The notes below the pieces were generated by a model. The model saw only the letters and a list, made by a program, of their open reading frames with translations. It did no database searches and was not told the DNA's origin. This document shows, piece by piece, positions 1 to 5,528 of a stretch of DNA of 5,528 bases. Position 1 is the first letter of the stretch. Every line of letters starts with the position of its first letter. The translations under genes and the position numbers were made by a program. Source of the DNA: Dehalococcoidia bacterium (GTDB lineage: Bacteria > Chloroflexota > Dehalococcoidia > UBA6926); assembly GCA_012271225.1 (NCBI GenBank), contig JAAXGS010000012.1, positions 1-5,528 of the forward strand, written 5' to 3'.

Positions 1-198
1 CACGCCGCGCACGCCGGTGCCCAGCACCTTCATCACCGCCTCCTTGCTGGCGAAGCGCGCCGCAAGCTCAGGGTCACGCATGCGGCTGGTGCGCTGCTCC
101 TCCGGCGTGTAGATGCGGTCGAGGAATCGCTGCCCAAACCGCTCGCGCGCCTCCCTGATCCTCCACACCTCAATCATATCGATGCCGGTGGTCAACAT
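1..198 (-). CDS. acpS: Holo-[acyl-carrier-protein] synthase, N-terminal part (runs off left edge)
   Basis: AcpS transfers the 4'-phosphopantetheine arm of coenzyme A to a serine of apo-ACP, activating it for fatty acid synthesis in the cytoplasm. The 66 visible residues read from an ATG at 198-196 and show the family pattern: an N-terminal GIDMIEV segment with the Mg-binding Asp at residue 7, then FLDRIYTPEEQ (25-35), then RFASKEAVMKVLGTG (48-62) with the second metal ligand Glu53. Full-length AcpS is about 120-135 residues, so roughly half to two thirds remains and the C-terminus lies outside the window. A GGGAG at 213-209, ten bases before the ATG, supports this start. The gene is transcribed divergently from folD across a 170-bp gap. 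What I see is the two conserved blocks; the enzymatic role follows from the family. Confidence is high despite truncation. Confidence 0.9.
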   Translation of the reverse strand, partial: MLTTGIDMIEVWRIREARERFGQRFLDRIYTPEEQRTSRMRDPELAARFASKEAVMKVLGTGVRGV

Positions 199-331
199 GC
201 GCAAGAAACTCCCGTGCGGTCGAACAAGGCCGCCTGACGCGGCGGGCCGTCAACGCCGTCCCTGCTGCGGCGCGGCGCGTCGATTATGGCAGAGCGGAAC
301 GGGCGGCGCATATCCTGGCCGGTTCGGGCGG

Positions 332-337
332 TATACT
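332..337 (+). promoter_or_regulatory. Possible -10 element of the folD operon promoter
   Basis: TATACT differs from the sigma-70 -10 consensus at one base and lies 31 bp before the folD TTG start, in the acpS-folD divergent gap, so transcription would begin near 344 with a short leader. No convincing -35 hexamer is present 16-18 bp upstream and there is no extended TG motif, so this is only a candidate. The rest of the 199-368 gap is GC-rich with no other gene or strong signal; a small GC hairpin (GCCGC/GCGGC, 229-243) sits in the acpS leader. Confidence 0.35.
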
Positions 338-368
338 CAGAACATGGCAGGCGGAGACGGGGGAGCCA

Positions 369-1256
369 TTGACAGCCCGCATCATAGACGGCCGCAGGAT
401 CGCAGCGGATATCCTCCGTGAGGTCGCGCGTGATGTGGAGGAGCTCAAGCGGGATGGCATCCTGCCCGGCCTGGCTGCCGTGCTGGTTGGCGATGATCCC
501 GCCTCCCAAACCTATGTGACCAACAAGGAACGCGCGTGTCGAGAGGTGGGCATCTACACAGAGGTGCACCGCATCGGCGCGTCCGTTTCCCAGGATGGAC
601 TGATCGACCTCATCCACTCACTCAACATGGCGGCCCGCGTGCACGGCATCCTTGTGCAGCTGCCGCTGCCGCCGCACATCAGGGAGCAGGACATCATCGA
701 GTGCGTCCGGCCGGACAAGGACGCCGATGGTTTCCACCCACTCAACATTGGCCACCTGGCCATCGGCGATTCTCAGTTCGTGCCCGCCACGCCGTCCGGC
801 GTAATGGAGATGCTGGCGAGGGAGGGCATTGAGCTTGGCGGCAAGCACGCCGTCATCATTGGCCGCAGCAACATCGTCGGCAAGCCCATTGCCACCGCGT
901 GGATGCAGGGAAACCCGAACACCTGCCCACGAGTGACGATCTGCCACAGAAACGATCCGCGTCTGGATGAGATGACGCGACAGGCGGACGTGATTGTGGT
1001 CGCTGCGGGAATCCCCGGTCTGATCCGCGCGGATATGGTCAAGCCGGGCGCTGTGGTGATCGACGTCGGCATCAACCATGTGCCTGACAAGGAGAACCCT
1101 CGGGGATACAGAATCGTTGGAGACGTCGATTTCACGGCCGTGCGCGAGGTGGCGGGCGCGATCACGCCCGTTCCCGGCGGCGTGGGGCCGATGACGGTCG
1201 CCATGCTGCTGCGGAACACCGTGTCGGCTGCGAGGGCGCAAGCGGCGCAGGCGTGA
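369..1256 (+). CDS. folD: Bifunctional methylenetetrahydrofolate dehydrogenase / methenyltetrahydrofolate cyclohydrolase
   Basis: FolD interconverts 5,10-methylene-THF, 5,10-methenyl-THF and 10-formyl-THF with NADP(H), supplying one-carbon units for purine and formyl-Met synthesis in the cytoplasm. The 295-aa product has the usual length. The catalytic domain shows Y49 and K53 in YVTNKERA, GILVQLPLPPH (93-103) with Q97, and DADGFHP (118-124). The Rossmann domain shows VIIGRSNIVGKP (162-173), and the C-terminal signature PVPGGVGPMTV spans 267-277. The start is TTG at 369: no in-frame ATG or GTG lies between there and the putative promoter, the protein begins exactly at the family start (TARIIDGRRIA), and purine-rich GGCGGAG/GGGGGAG tracts lie just upstream. 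The ATG at 344 is out of frame. One deviation: the common PCTP motif reads PATP (139-142), with Ala at the Cys position. It is first in a probable operon with the genes that follow. Identification is secure. Confidence 0.97.
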   Translation: MTARIIDGRRIAADILREVARDVEELKRDGILPGLAAVLVGDDPASQTYVTNKERACREVGIYTEVHRIGASVSQDGLIDLIHSLNMAARVHGILVQLPLPPHIREQDIIECVRPDKDADGFHPLNIGHLAIGDSQFVPATPSGVMEMLAREGIELGGKHAVIIGRSNIVGKPIATAWMQGNPNTCPRVTICHRNDPRLDEMTRQADVIVVAAGIPGLIRADMVKPGAVVIDVGINHVPDKENPRGYRIVGDVDFTAVREVAGAITPVPGGVGPMTVAMLLRNTVSAARAQAAQA

Positions 1257-1287
1257 CGCCGGGCACAAACGCAGGGGAGGATGTGCG

Positions 1288-1509
1288 ATGACCACCGGAA
1301 GTAGAGTTGCGCACTGGGACGTGTGGCGCGCGGGGAGTCAGACCTTCGCGGAGCGGGTGACGCTTTCCGGAGCGCCGGAGCCCCGATCCGGGGACGCAGT
1401 GTACCTGGCGCTGGCTCCCCCCGTCTGGCGCATTGTCGAGTGGGAGGAGGCGGGTGAGGAGGACGGATCACCCGTCTACAAGGTGTGGGTGAAGCGCACC
1501 GGCAGTTGA
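1288..1509 (+). CDS. Small protein of unknown function (73 aa)
   Basis: I do not recognise this family. The gene lies 31 bp after folD and has one of the best Shine-Dalgarno sequences in the window, AGGGGAGG at 1273-1280, seven bases before the ATG, so it is probably translated. The 73-residue product is rich in Trp and Val, acidic in its C-terminal half (EWEEAGEEDG, 51-60), and has no signal peptide, membrane segment, Cys or His pairs. Alternating hydrophobic and polar stretches such as AVYLALAPPVWRIVEW (37-52) and VYKVWVKR (63-70) suggest a small beta-strand fold; that is inference only. Its 3' end overlaps the longest reading of the cupredoxin gene by 25 bp, and its TGA stop shares bases with an alternative TTG start of that gene, suggesting translational coupling. 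It could be a regulatory or structural accessory of a neighbour; nothing in the sequence decides this. Confidence 0.7.
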   Translation: MTTGSRVAHWDVWRAGSQTFAERVTLSGAPEPRSGDAVYLALAPPVWRIVEWEEAGEEDGSPVYKVWVKRTGS

Positions 1510-1940
1510 GGCGGCGTGTCACCGCGGCCCGGACAATTTGGCCGGCCCTTGTTGCGGTGTCCGCGCTGGTCATCATCATTCTCGCGGGCGCGTGCGGCGG
1601 CGGGCCGGAGACGGGCGCGACGGGCCGGCAGCCTGACGGTGTCTACATCATCGCAGGCACGGAGTTCTCATTTATCCCGGATACCCTTACACTTCCCGTG
1701 AATCAGGAAGCGGTGATTATGTTCAGGAACCGTGGGACCGTCGACCATGACCTCGTGGTGGAAGAATTTGGAATCGCGACGGGAACCATCAGAATTGGCG
1801 GTGAGCGGACCGTTCGATTCACCCCCCGGCAGACGGGCGATTTTGACCTGATCTGCTCCATCCCCGGCCACGGCGAGGCAGGCATGGTCGGGACGATCAG
1901 AGTCGTCGAGGCGACTGAAAACCCGTCAGGCAGAGGTTGA
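1485..1940 (+). CDS. Cupredoxin-domain (type-1 copper) lipoprotein
   Basis: A 151-aa predicted exported blue-copper protein. Residues 1-36 form a signal peptide: a basic start (RQLRRRVTAAR), a hydrophobic core (ALVAVSALVIIILAG, 21-35), and a lipobox-like LAGA before Cys37, so the mature protein is probably lipid-anchored on the outer face of the cytoplasmic membrane. A Gly-rich linker (37-50) leads to a plastocyanin-like beta-sandwich. All four expected type-1 copper ligands are visible: His88 in TVDHDLVV, and Cys124, His129 and Met134 in CSIPGHGEAGM. The family suggests electron transfer or copper binding; the partner is unknown and no oxidase genes lie here. The start is uncertain: GTG at 1485 gives the longest form, but TTG at 1506, overlapping the upstream TGA stop, gives a 144-aa form with an equally good signal peptide. 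Neither has a strong Shine-Dalgarno. The 3' end abuts queA. The domain call is firm, the role is not. Confidence 0.88.
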   Translation: MGEAHRQLRRRVTAARTIWPALVAVSALVIIILAGACGGGPETGATGRQPDGVYIIAGTEFSFIPDTLTLPVNQEAVIMFRNRGTVDHDLVVEEFGIATGTIRIGGERTVRFTPRQTGDFDLICSIPGHGEAGMVGTIRVVEATENPSGRG

Positions 1941-1942
1941 GG
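1939..1942 (+). promoter_or_regulatory. Ribosome binding site of queA, overlapping the upstream stop codon
   Basis: GAGG, formed partly by the last two bases of the cupredoxin TGA stop (1938-1940), lies six bases before the ATG at 1949. This spacing favours ATG 1949 over the in-frame TTG at 1937 as the queA start and implies that terminating ribosomes can re-initiate on queA. Confidence 0.6.
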
Positions 1943-1948
1943 CGTTTC

Positions 1949-3076
1949 ATGGAGCCGGATCATTCAGCGGGAGATGAGCAGCCGCAGCATGCGCTGACGG
2001 TGGCTGATTTCGAGTTCGATCTTCCCGAGCACCTGATTGCGCAGGAGCCAATCGAGCCGCGGGATCATGCGCGGCTGCTCATCGTCCATCGTGATTCCGG
2101 ACGAACGGAGCACGCGCGGTTCTATGACCTTCCCGCCATCCTCAATGCCGGTGATGCCCTGGTTGTGAATGAGACGCGGGTCATCCCGGCACGACTTCTC
2201 GGCACCAAGCGCTCCGGGGGCGGGCGCGTGGAGATACTGCTGATCCGGCCTCTTGTTGGCGCCGGTGACGGCGTGGAGGCGAATGAGCGCATTTGGACGG
2301 CGATGGTCCGCCCCTCACGCCGCGTGGCGTCCGGCAGCATTGTTGAGGTCGACGCGCCCGGCGCGCCGCGTGTGGTTGTGGGGCAGCAATATACGGATGA
2401 CACGCGGCTTGTGACGCTGCCGCCGGGATTCTCATTACAGGACGTTGGGCAGGTGCCGTTGCCCCCCTACATCCGGAGAGAGATCCCCGATCTCGACAGG
2501 TATCAAACGATCTATGCCTCAAAGCCGGGCAGCATCGCCGCGCCGACGGCGGGTCTCCATTTCACGCCGGCCTTGATGAACCGCCTGGAGGAGCGAGGAA
2601 TCCGCCTCGCCCGCCTGACGCTTGACGTTGGCCCCGGAACGTTCCGGCCCGTCAAGGTCGATGACCCCAAGGACCACGTCATGGGTCTTGAACGCTATGA
2701 GCTGCCGGAGGAAGCCGCGCAGGCCATCTCCCAAACGCGCGCGGACGGCGGGCGGATCATCGCGGTCGGCTCCACCTCCGTCCGGGCGCTTGAGTCCATC
2801 GCCATCAATCAGGGCCTCCCCGTGGCCCGTGACGGCATCCCTGAGGAGAGCGCCGCAATCGCGGCGGAAACGGGAGAGACGGATCTCCTGATCCTGCCGG
2901 GCTTTCCATTCAGGATGATTGACGGGATGATCACAAACTTTCACCTGCCGCGCTCCACCCTGCTCATGTTGGTCTCCGCCTTCGCAGACAAGAGCCTCAT
3001 GGACAGGGTGTATCGGGAGGCGATTGAGATGGAGTACCGCTTCTACTCCTTTGGCGACGCGATGTGTGTCATCTAG
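1949..3076 (+). CDS. queA: S-adenosylmethionine:tRNA ribosyltransferase-isomerase
   Basis: QueA transfers and isomerises the ribosyl group of S-adenosylmethionine onto preQ1 at position 34 of GUN-anticodon tRNAs, giving epoxyqueuosine, the penultimate step of queuosine synthesis. The 375-aa product carries the family blocks in order: DFEFDLPEHLIAQEP (20-34), AGDALVVNETRVIPARL (67-83), VPLPPYIRR (169-177), YQTIYASKPGSIAAPTAGLHF (185-205), LTLDVGPGTFRPV (223-235), HVMGLERYEL (243-252), VGSTSVRALES (273-283), ITNFHLPRSTLLMLVSAF (328-345) and the C-terminal EYRFYSFGDAM (362-372). Length is slightly above the usual 340-355 because of about 18 extra polar residues at the N-terminus and a short insertion near 103-113. 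ATG 1949 is chosen over TTG 1937 for its spaced GAGG. It is the last gene of the tight folD cluster; no tgt or queG is visible. Identification is secure. Confidence 0.97.
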   Translation: MEPDHSAGDEQPQHALTVADFEFDLPEHLIAQEPIEPRDHARLLIVHRDSGRTEHARFYDLPAILNAGDALVVNETRVIPARLLGTKRSGGGRVEILLIRPLVGAGDGVEANERIWTAMVRPSRRVASGSIVEVDAPGAPRVVVGQQYTDDTRLVTLPPGFSLQDVGQVPLPPYIRREIPDLDRYQTIYASKPGSIAAPTAGLHFTPALMNRLEERGIRLARLTLDVGPGTFRPVKVDDPKDHVMGLERYELPEEAAQAISQTRADGGRIIAVGSTSVRALESIAINQGLPVARDGIPEESAAIAAETGETDLLILPGFPFRMIDGMITNFHLPRSTLLMLVSAFADKSLMDRVYREAIEMEYRFYSFGDAMCVI

Positions 3077-3150
3077 GCGGGTGCCCGGTGAGTGGACGCC
3101 CGCTGCTGCTATCGTGATGATCACTGGCACATGACCGGCATGGGCCGGAC

Positions 3151-3157
3151 GAGGGAA
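3151..3157 (+). promoter_or_regulatory. Ribosome binding site deciding the M20 peptidase start
   Basis: GAGGGAA lies six bases before the ATG at 3164. An in-frame GTG at 3092 and ATGs at 3131 and 3140 would add 8-24 residues of atypical sequence (including two adjacent Cys) and lack comparable sites, so 3164 is preferred. Confidence 0.65.
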
Positions 3158-3163
3158 CCCAAT

Positions 3164-4240
3164 ATGGTTGATCGAGATCGACTCCTCCGCACGTTTACGG
3201 ATTTCGTCCGGATTGACAGCCCCTCCGGCGAGGAGGGCGCAATGGCGGACGTTCTGTCCGCGCGCCTCACGGCGTTGGGTTTCACCGTCGCGCGGGATGC
3301 GTATGGCAACGTCATCGCCACAGAGCCGGGGGATTCCCCGCTGCTCCTGTCCGCGCACATGGACACGGTGGAGCCGGGGCGCGGCGTGCGGCCGCTCATC
3401 GATGGCGACATCATCCACACGGACGGCTCAACGATTCTGGGCGGCGACTGCAAGGCCGGCCTGGCGGTGATCATCGAGGCGCTGGAGTCGCTGCAGCAGG
3501 ACGGCGCGTCACGTCGCCCGGTGGAGATTGCCCTGACGCGGGAGGAGGAGGTCGGCCTTGTCGGCGCGCGGAATCTCGACTTCGGGATGCTGCGGGCGCG
3601 GGAGGCAATCGTCTTCGATGGGGAGGGCAGCGTGTCGCGCGTCACCACCGGCAGCCCGACGTACCTGTCGTTTGATCTGGAGATCACGGGGCGCGCGGCG
3701 CACGCGGGCGCGGAGCCGGAGAAGGGAATCTCCGCCATTCAGATCGCCGCGGAGATGATTGTGCAAATGCGCCTTGGCCGCCTTGACGAGAACACGACGT
3801 TCAACGTCGGGATCATTGAGGGCGGCAGCGTGCGGAATGCCGTGCCGGAGCACGCGCGCCTGAAAGGGGAGACCCGCAGCCACAGCCCGGAGGCGCTTGA
3901 GAGGGTGCGCGCCTACCTGCTGAACATTGTTCAGGACACCCGCAACCGCTGGACGGAGGCGCGGATCGACTGTGACATCCATGAGGAGTTCACGGGCTAC
4001 CGGCTGAATGAGACCGCAGGAATCCTTGCGCGCGTCACCCAGACCCTGTCCACGCTTGGGATGACGCCGGAACTGGCGCTGTCCGGCGGCGGAACGGACG
4101 GAAACGTGTTTCAGACGCGGGGCATTGAATCCGCCGTGGTGGGCGCGGCGATGCATGACGCGCATACGGTGCGGGAGAGCGTGCGCATCACGGAGCTTGA
4201 GCAGGGCGCGCGGTTCTGCCGAGCCCTGCTGGAGGTCTAG
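3164..4240 (+). CDS. M20-family metallopeptidase (PepT-like / M20 dizinc amidohydrolase)
   Basis: A 358-aa cytoplasmic dizinc hydrolase of the M20 clan, which cleaves peptides or N-acyl/amide bonds of small substrates. The metal site is complete: His65 and the adjacent catalytic-motif Asp67 in SAHMDTV, bridging Asp95 in GGDCKAG, the catalytic/ligand pair Glu128-Glu129 in TREEEVG, Asp152 in FDGEG, and His334 in MHDAHTVRE. The dimerisation (lid) domain lies at about 165-275 and includes the usual GRAAHAG with His180, plus GGSVRNAVPEHARLKGETRS (220-239). The FVRIDSPSGEEGAMADVL opening and the overall pattern resemble tripeptidase T-like proteins. Substrate cannot be assigned: aminotripeptidase, carboxypeptidase or another deacylase remain possible. 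No signal peptide is present. The gene follows queA by 87 bp with its own good ribosome binding site and could be co-transcribed or separate. No clear terminator follows it. Confidence 0.93.
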   Translation: MVDRDRLLRTFTDFVRIDSPSGEEGAMADVLSARLTALGFTVARDAYGNVIATEPGDSPLLLSAHMDTVEPGRGVRPLIDGDIIHTDGSTILGGDCKAGLAVIIEALESLQQDGASRRPVEIALTREEEVGLVGARNLDFGMLRAREAIVFDGEGSVSRVTTGSPTYLSFDLEITGRAAHAGAEPEKGISAIQIAAEMIVQMRLGRLDENTTFNVGIIEGGSVRNAVPEHARLKGETRSHSPEALERVRAYLLNIVQDTRNRWTEARIDCDIHEEFTGYRLNETAGILARVTQTLSTLGMTPELALSGGGTDGNVFQTRGIESAVVGAAMHDAHTVRESVRITELEQGARFCRALLEV

Positions 4241-4267
4241 GCGCCGTCACGCATAGAGGCCTCTCTC

Positions 4268-4542
4268 ATGTGGGGGAACGCAAGGCGGCTCACGCCTCTG
4301 AACGATCATTCGGCAGCTGCGTGGATCAAGGAGCGCTTGCTGCCCTTCCGTCGAGAAGAAGGCTATCGAGTTGGCAACGTTGCCCCGCAAGGCTTTGAGG
4401 CATACGCCCGTGTCTTTCATCCACCCTCGTGGGCGGAACGGCGGAGTGCGTCGCGTCCCTGACCGATCATCCCGACCTTGAAGCGCTGCCCATCGCAATC
4501 GATGCGCGGATCGATGTTGACGGAGACACCCTGAACGTCTGA
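4268..4542 (+). pseudogene. Remnant of an uncharacterised protein gene with the middle deleted
   Basis: Two coding pieces in different frames lie back to back. The first, from ATG 4268 (GAGG at 4255-4258 upstream), encodes about 53 residues ending in PQGFEAYARVFHPP (40-53), then continues as unrelated Arg/Ser-rich residues to a stop at 4462. The second, in another frame from about 4423 to the TGA at 4540-4542, reads TLVGGTAECVASL then DHPDLEALPIAIDARI and DGDTLNV. From memory of the family, proteins with an N-terminal GFEAYARxxHPA motif end with a VGG..ECI..LL.DPRLEALPA..DxxxxxDxxN segment, separated by well over 100 residues. The pieces therefore look like the two ends of one gene with an internal deletion near 4421-4426 and loss of frame. 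Function of the family is unknown to me. An assembly error or a sequencing frameshift is possible, but a single base error would not restore the missing middle. Confidence 0.6.
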
Positions 4543-4601
4543 GCGGGTTCAGGCGCGGTGGCCCTCTTGGGGGAATTGGTCCTGATGGGGCGCTCCGCGT
4601 G

Positions 4602-4630
4602 TTGACACGCCCCGCCGCCCTCCGTATAGT
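4602..4630 (+). promoter_or_regulatory. Strong sigma-70-type promoter of the 23S rRNA unit
   Basis: A perfect -35 TTGACA at 4602-4607 and a -10 TATAGT at 4625-4630 (one mismatch to TATAAT) are separated by exactly 17 bp. Transcription would start near 4637, about 118 nt before the mature 23S 5' end. No AT-rich UP element is obvious; the 4543-4601 stretch upstream is GC-rich and holds no other feature. It is the only near-consensus promoter in the window, as expected for an rRNA gene. Confidence 0.85.
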
Positions 4631-4666
4631 GAAAGTTCGCCGCCGTCCTGGACGGGGGCGAGTGCT

Positions 4667-4680
4667 GAGCGCCTTAACAA
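4667..4680 (+). promoter_or_regulatory. BoxA-like antitermination element in the 23S leader
   Basis: GAGCGCCTTAACAA resembles the rRNA boxA consensus (TGCTCTTTAACA), with an exact TTAACA at 4674-4679, and lies in the transcribed leader between promoter and gene where boxA normally sits. In known systems this RNA site binds NusB/NusE to prevent Rho-dependent termination of rRNA. Assignment is by position and partial similarity. Confidence 0.45.
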
Positions 4681-4696
4681 GTGAATAGGTCAAGAA

Positions 4697-4740
4697 CGGT
4701 CAGAGTGTACTGACCGCGGCTCTTCAATTTCAATGAAGAG
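4697..4740 (+). other. Tandem perfect hairpins in the 23S rRNA leader
   Basis: Two 7-bp perfect stems follow each other with a 3-nt gap: CGGTCAG/CTGACCG (4697-4703 with 4710-4716, six-base loop) and CTCTTCA/TGAAGAG (4720-4726 with 4734-4740, seven-base loop). They lie 14-58 nt before the mature 23S end. Neither is followed by a T-run, so they are not intrinsic terminators. They may be processing or antitermination structures of the pre-23S transcript. Confidence 0.55.
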
Positions 4741-4754
4741 GAAACGAGAGTAAG

Positions 4755-5528
<774 letters not shown>

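Noticed and set aside
283..288. CATAAT on the minus strand as an acpS -10 element
   Set aside because: It resembles a -10 hexamer, but no -35-like sequence lies 16-18 bp upstream; too weak to annotate.
618..1579. Long minus-strand open frames opposite folD (225 and 268 codons)
   Set aside because: They mirror the codon pattern of folD in a GC-rich genome, have low-complexity Arg/Pro/Ala-rich translations and match no family I know.
3077..3104. GC-rich inverted repeat after queA (GCGGG...CCCGC) as a terminator
   Set aside because: The stem is only about 5 bp with a long loop and no T-run follows, so an intrinsic terminator is not supported.
3092..3163. N-terminal extension of the M20 peptidase from GTG 3092
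   Set aside because: The 24 extra residues are atypical for the family and lack a ribosome binding site, while ATG 3164 has GAGGGAA at good spacing.
4283..4297. AGGCG/CGCCT hairpin after the M20 peptidase gene
   Set aside because: Short stem, no downstream T-run, and it falls inside the N-terminal part of the gene remnant.
4643..4655. CCGTC/GACGG mini-hairpin early in the rRNA leader
   Set aside because: Five base pairs with a three-base loop in GC-rich DNA is readily expected by chance; not annotated separately.

Overview
This is a GC-rich bacterial chromosome segment with compact, mostly co-directional housekeeping genes and frequent non-ATG starts (TTG for folD, GTG or TTG for the cupredoxin gene). 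The free-standing 23S rRNA gene, together with the cupredoxin lipoprotein and the general gene style, points tentatively to Chloroflexota (for example a Dehalococcoidia/SAR202-like lineage). That placement is an inference; the 23S fragment could settle it.

Layout. Positions 1-198 (minus strand) hold the N-terminal two thirds or so of acpS, the holo-ACP synthase, running off the left edge. A 170-bp divergent intergenic region follows, with a possible -10 element facing right. From 369 to 3076 a probable operon runs on the plus strand: folD (one-carbon/folate metabolism), a 73-aa protein of unknown function, a membrane-anchored type-1 copper (cupredoxin) lipoprotein overlapping its 3' end, and queA (tRNA queuosine modification) with its Shine-Dalgarno built into the preceding stop codon. 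After an 87-bp gap comes an M20-family metallopeptidase (3164-4240) with its own good ribosome binding site.

Positions 4268-4542 carry what reads as a gene remnant: an N-terminal piece and a C-terminal piece of one uncharacterised protein family lie next to each other in different frames, with the middle missing. Directly after it is a near-consensus sigma-70 promoter (TTGACA, 17-bp spacer, TATAGT). It drives a leader of about 118 nt with a boxA-like element and two perfect 7-bp hairpins, and then a 23S rRNA gene whose first roughly 770 nt are in the window. No 16S rRNA, tRNA or 16S-23S spacer precedes it, so the 23S appears to be its own transcription unit.

The protein genes do not form one pathway. 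folD, queA and acpS are core biosynthetic or modification genes, and the cupredoxin and the 73-aa protein are passengers of unknown link. I found no CRISPR array, mobile element, or obviously new multi-gene system. The most notable points are the separated 23S unit and the decayed gene beside it.
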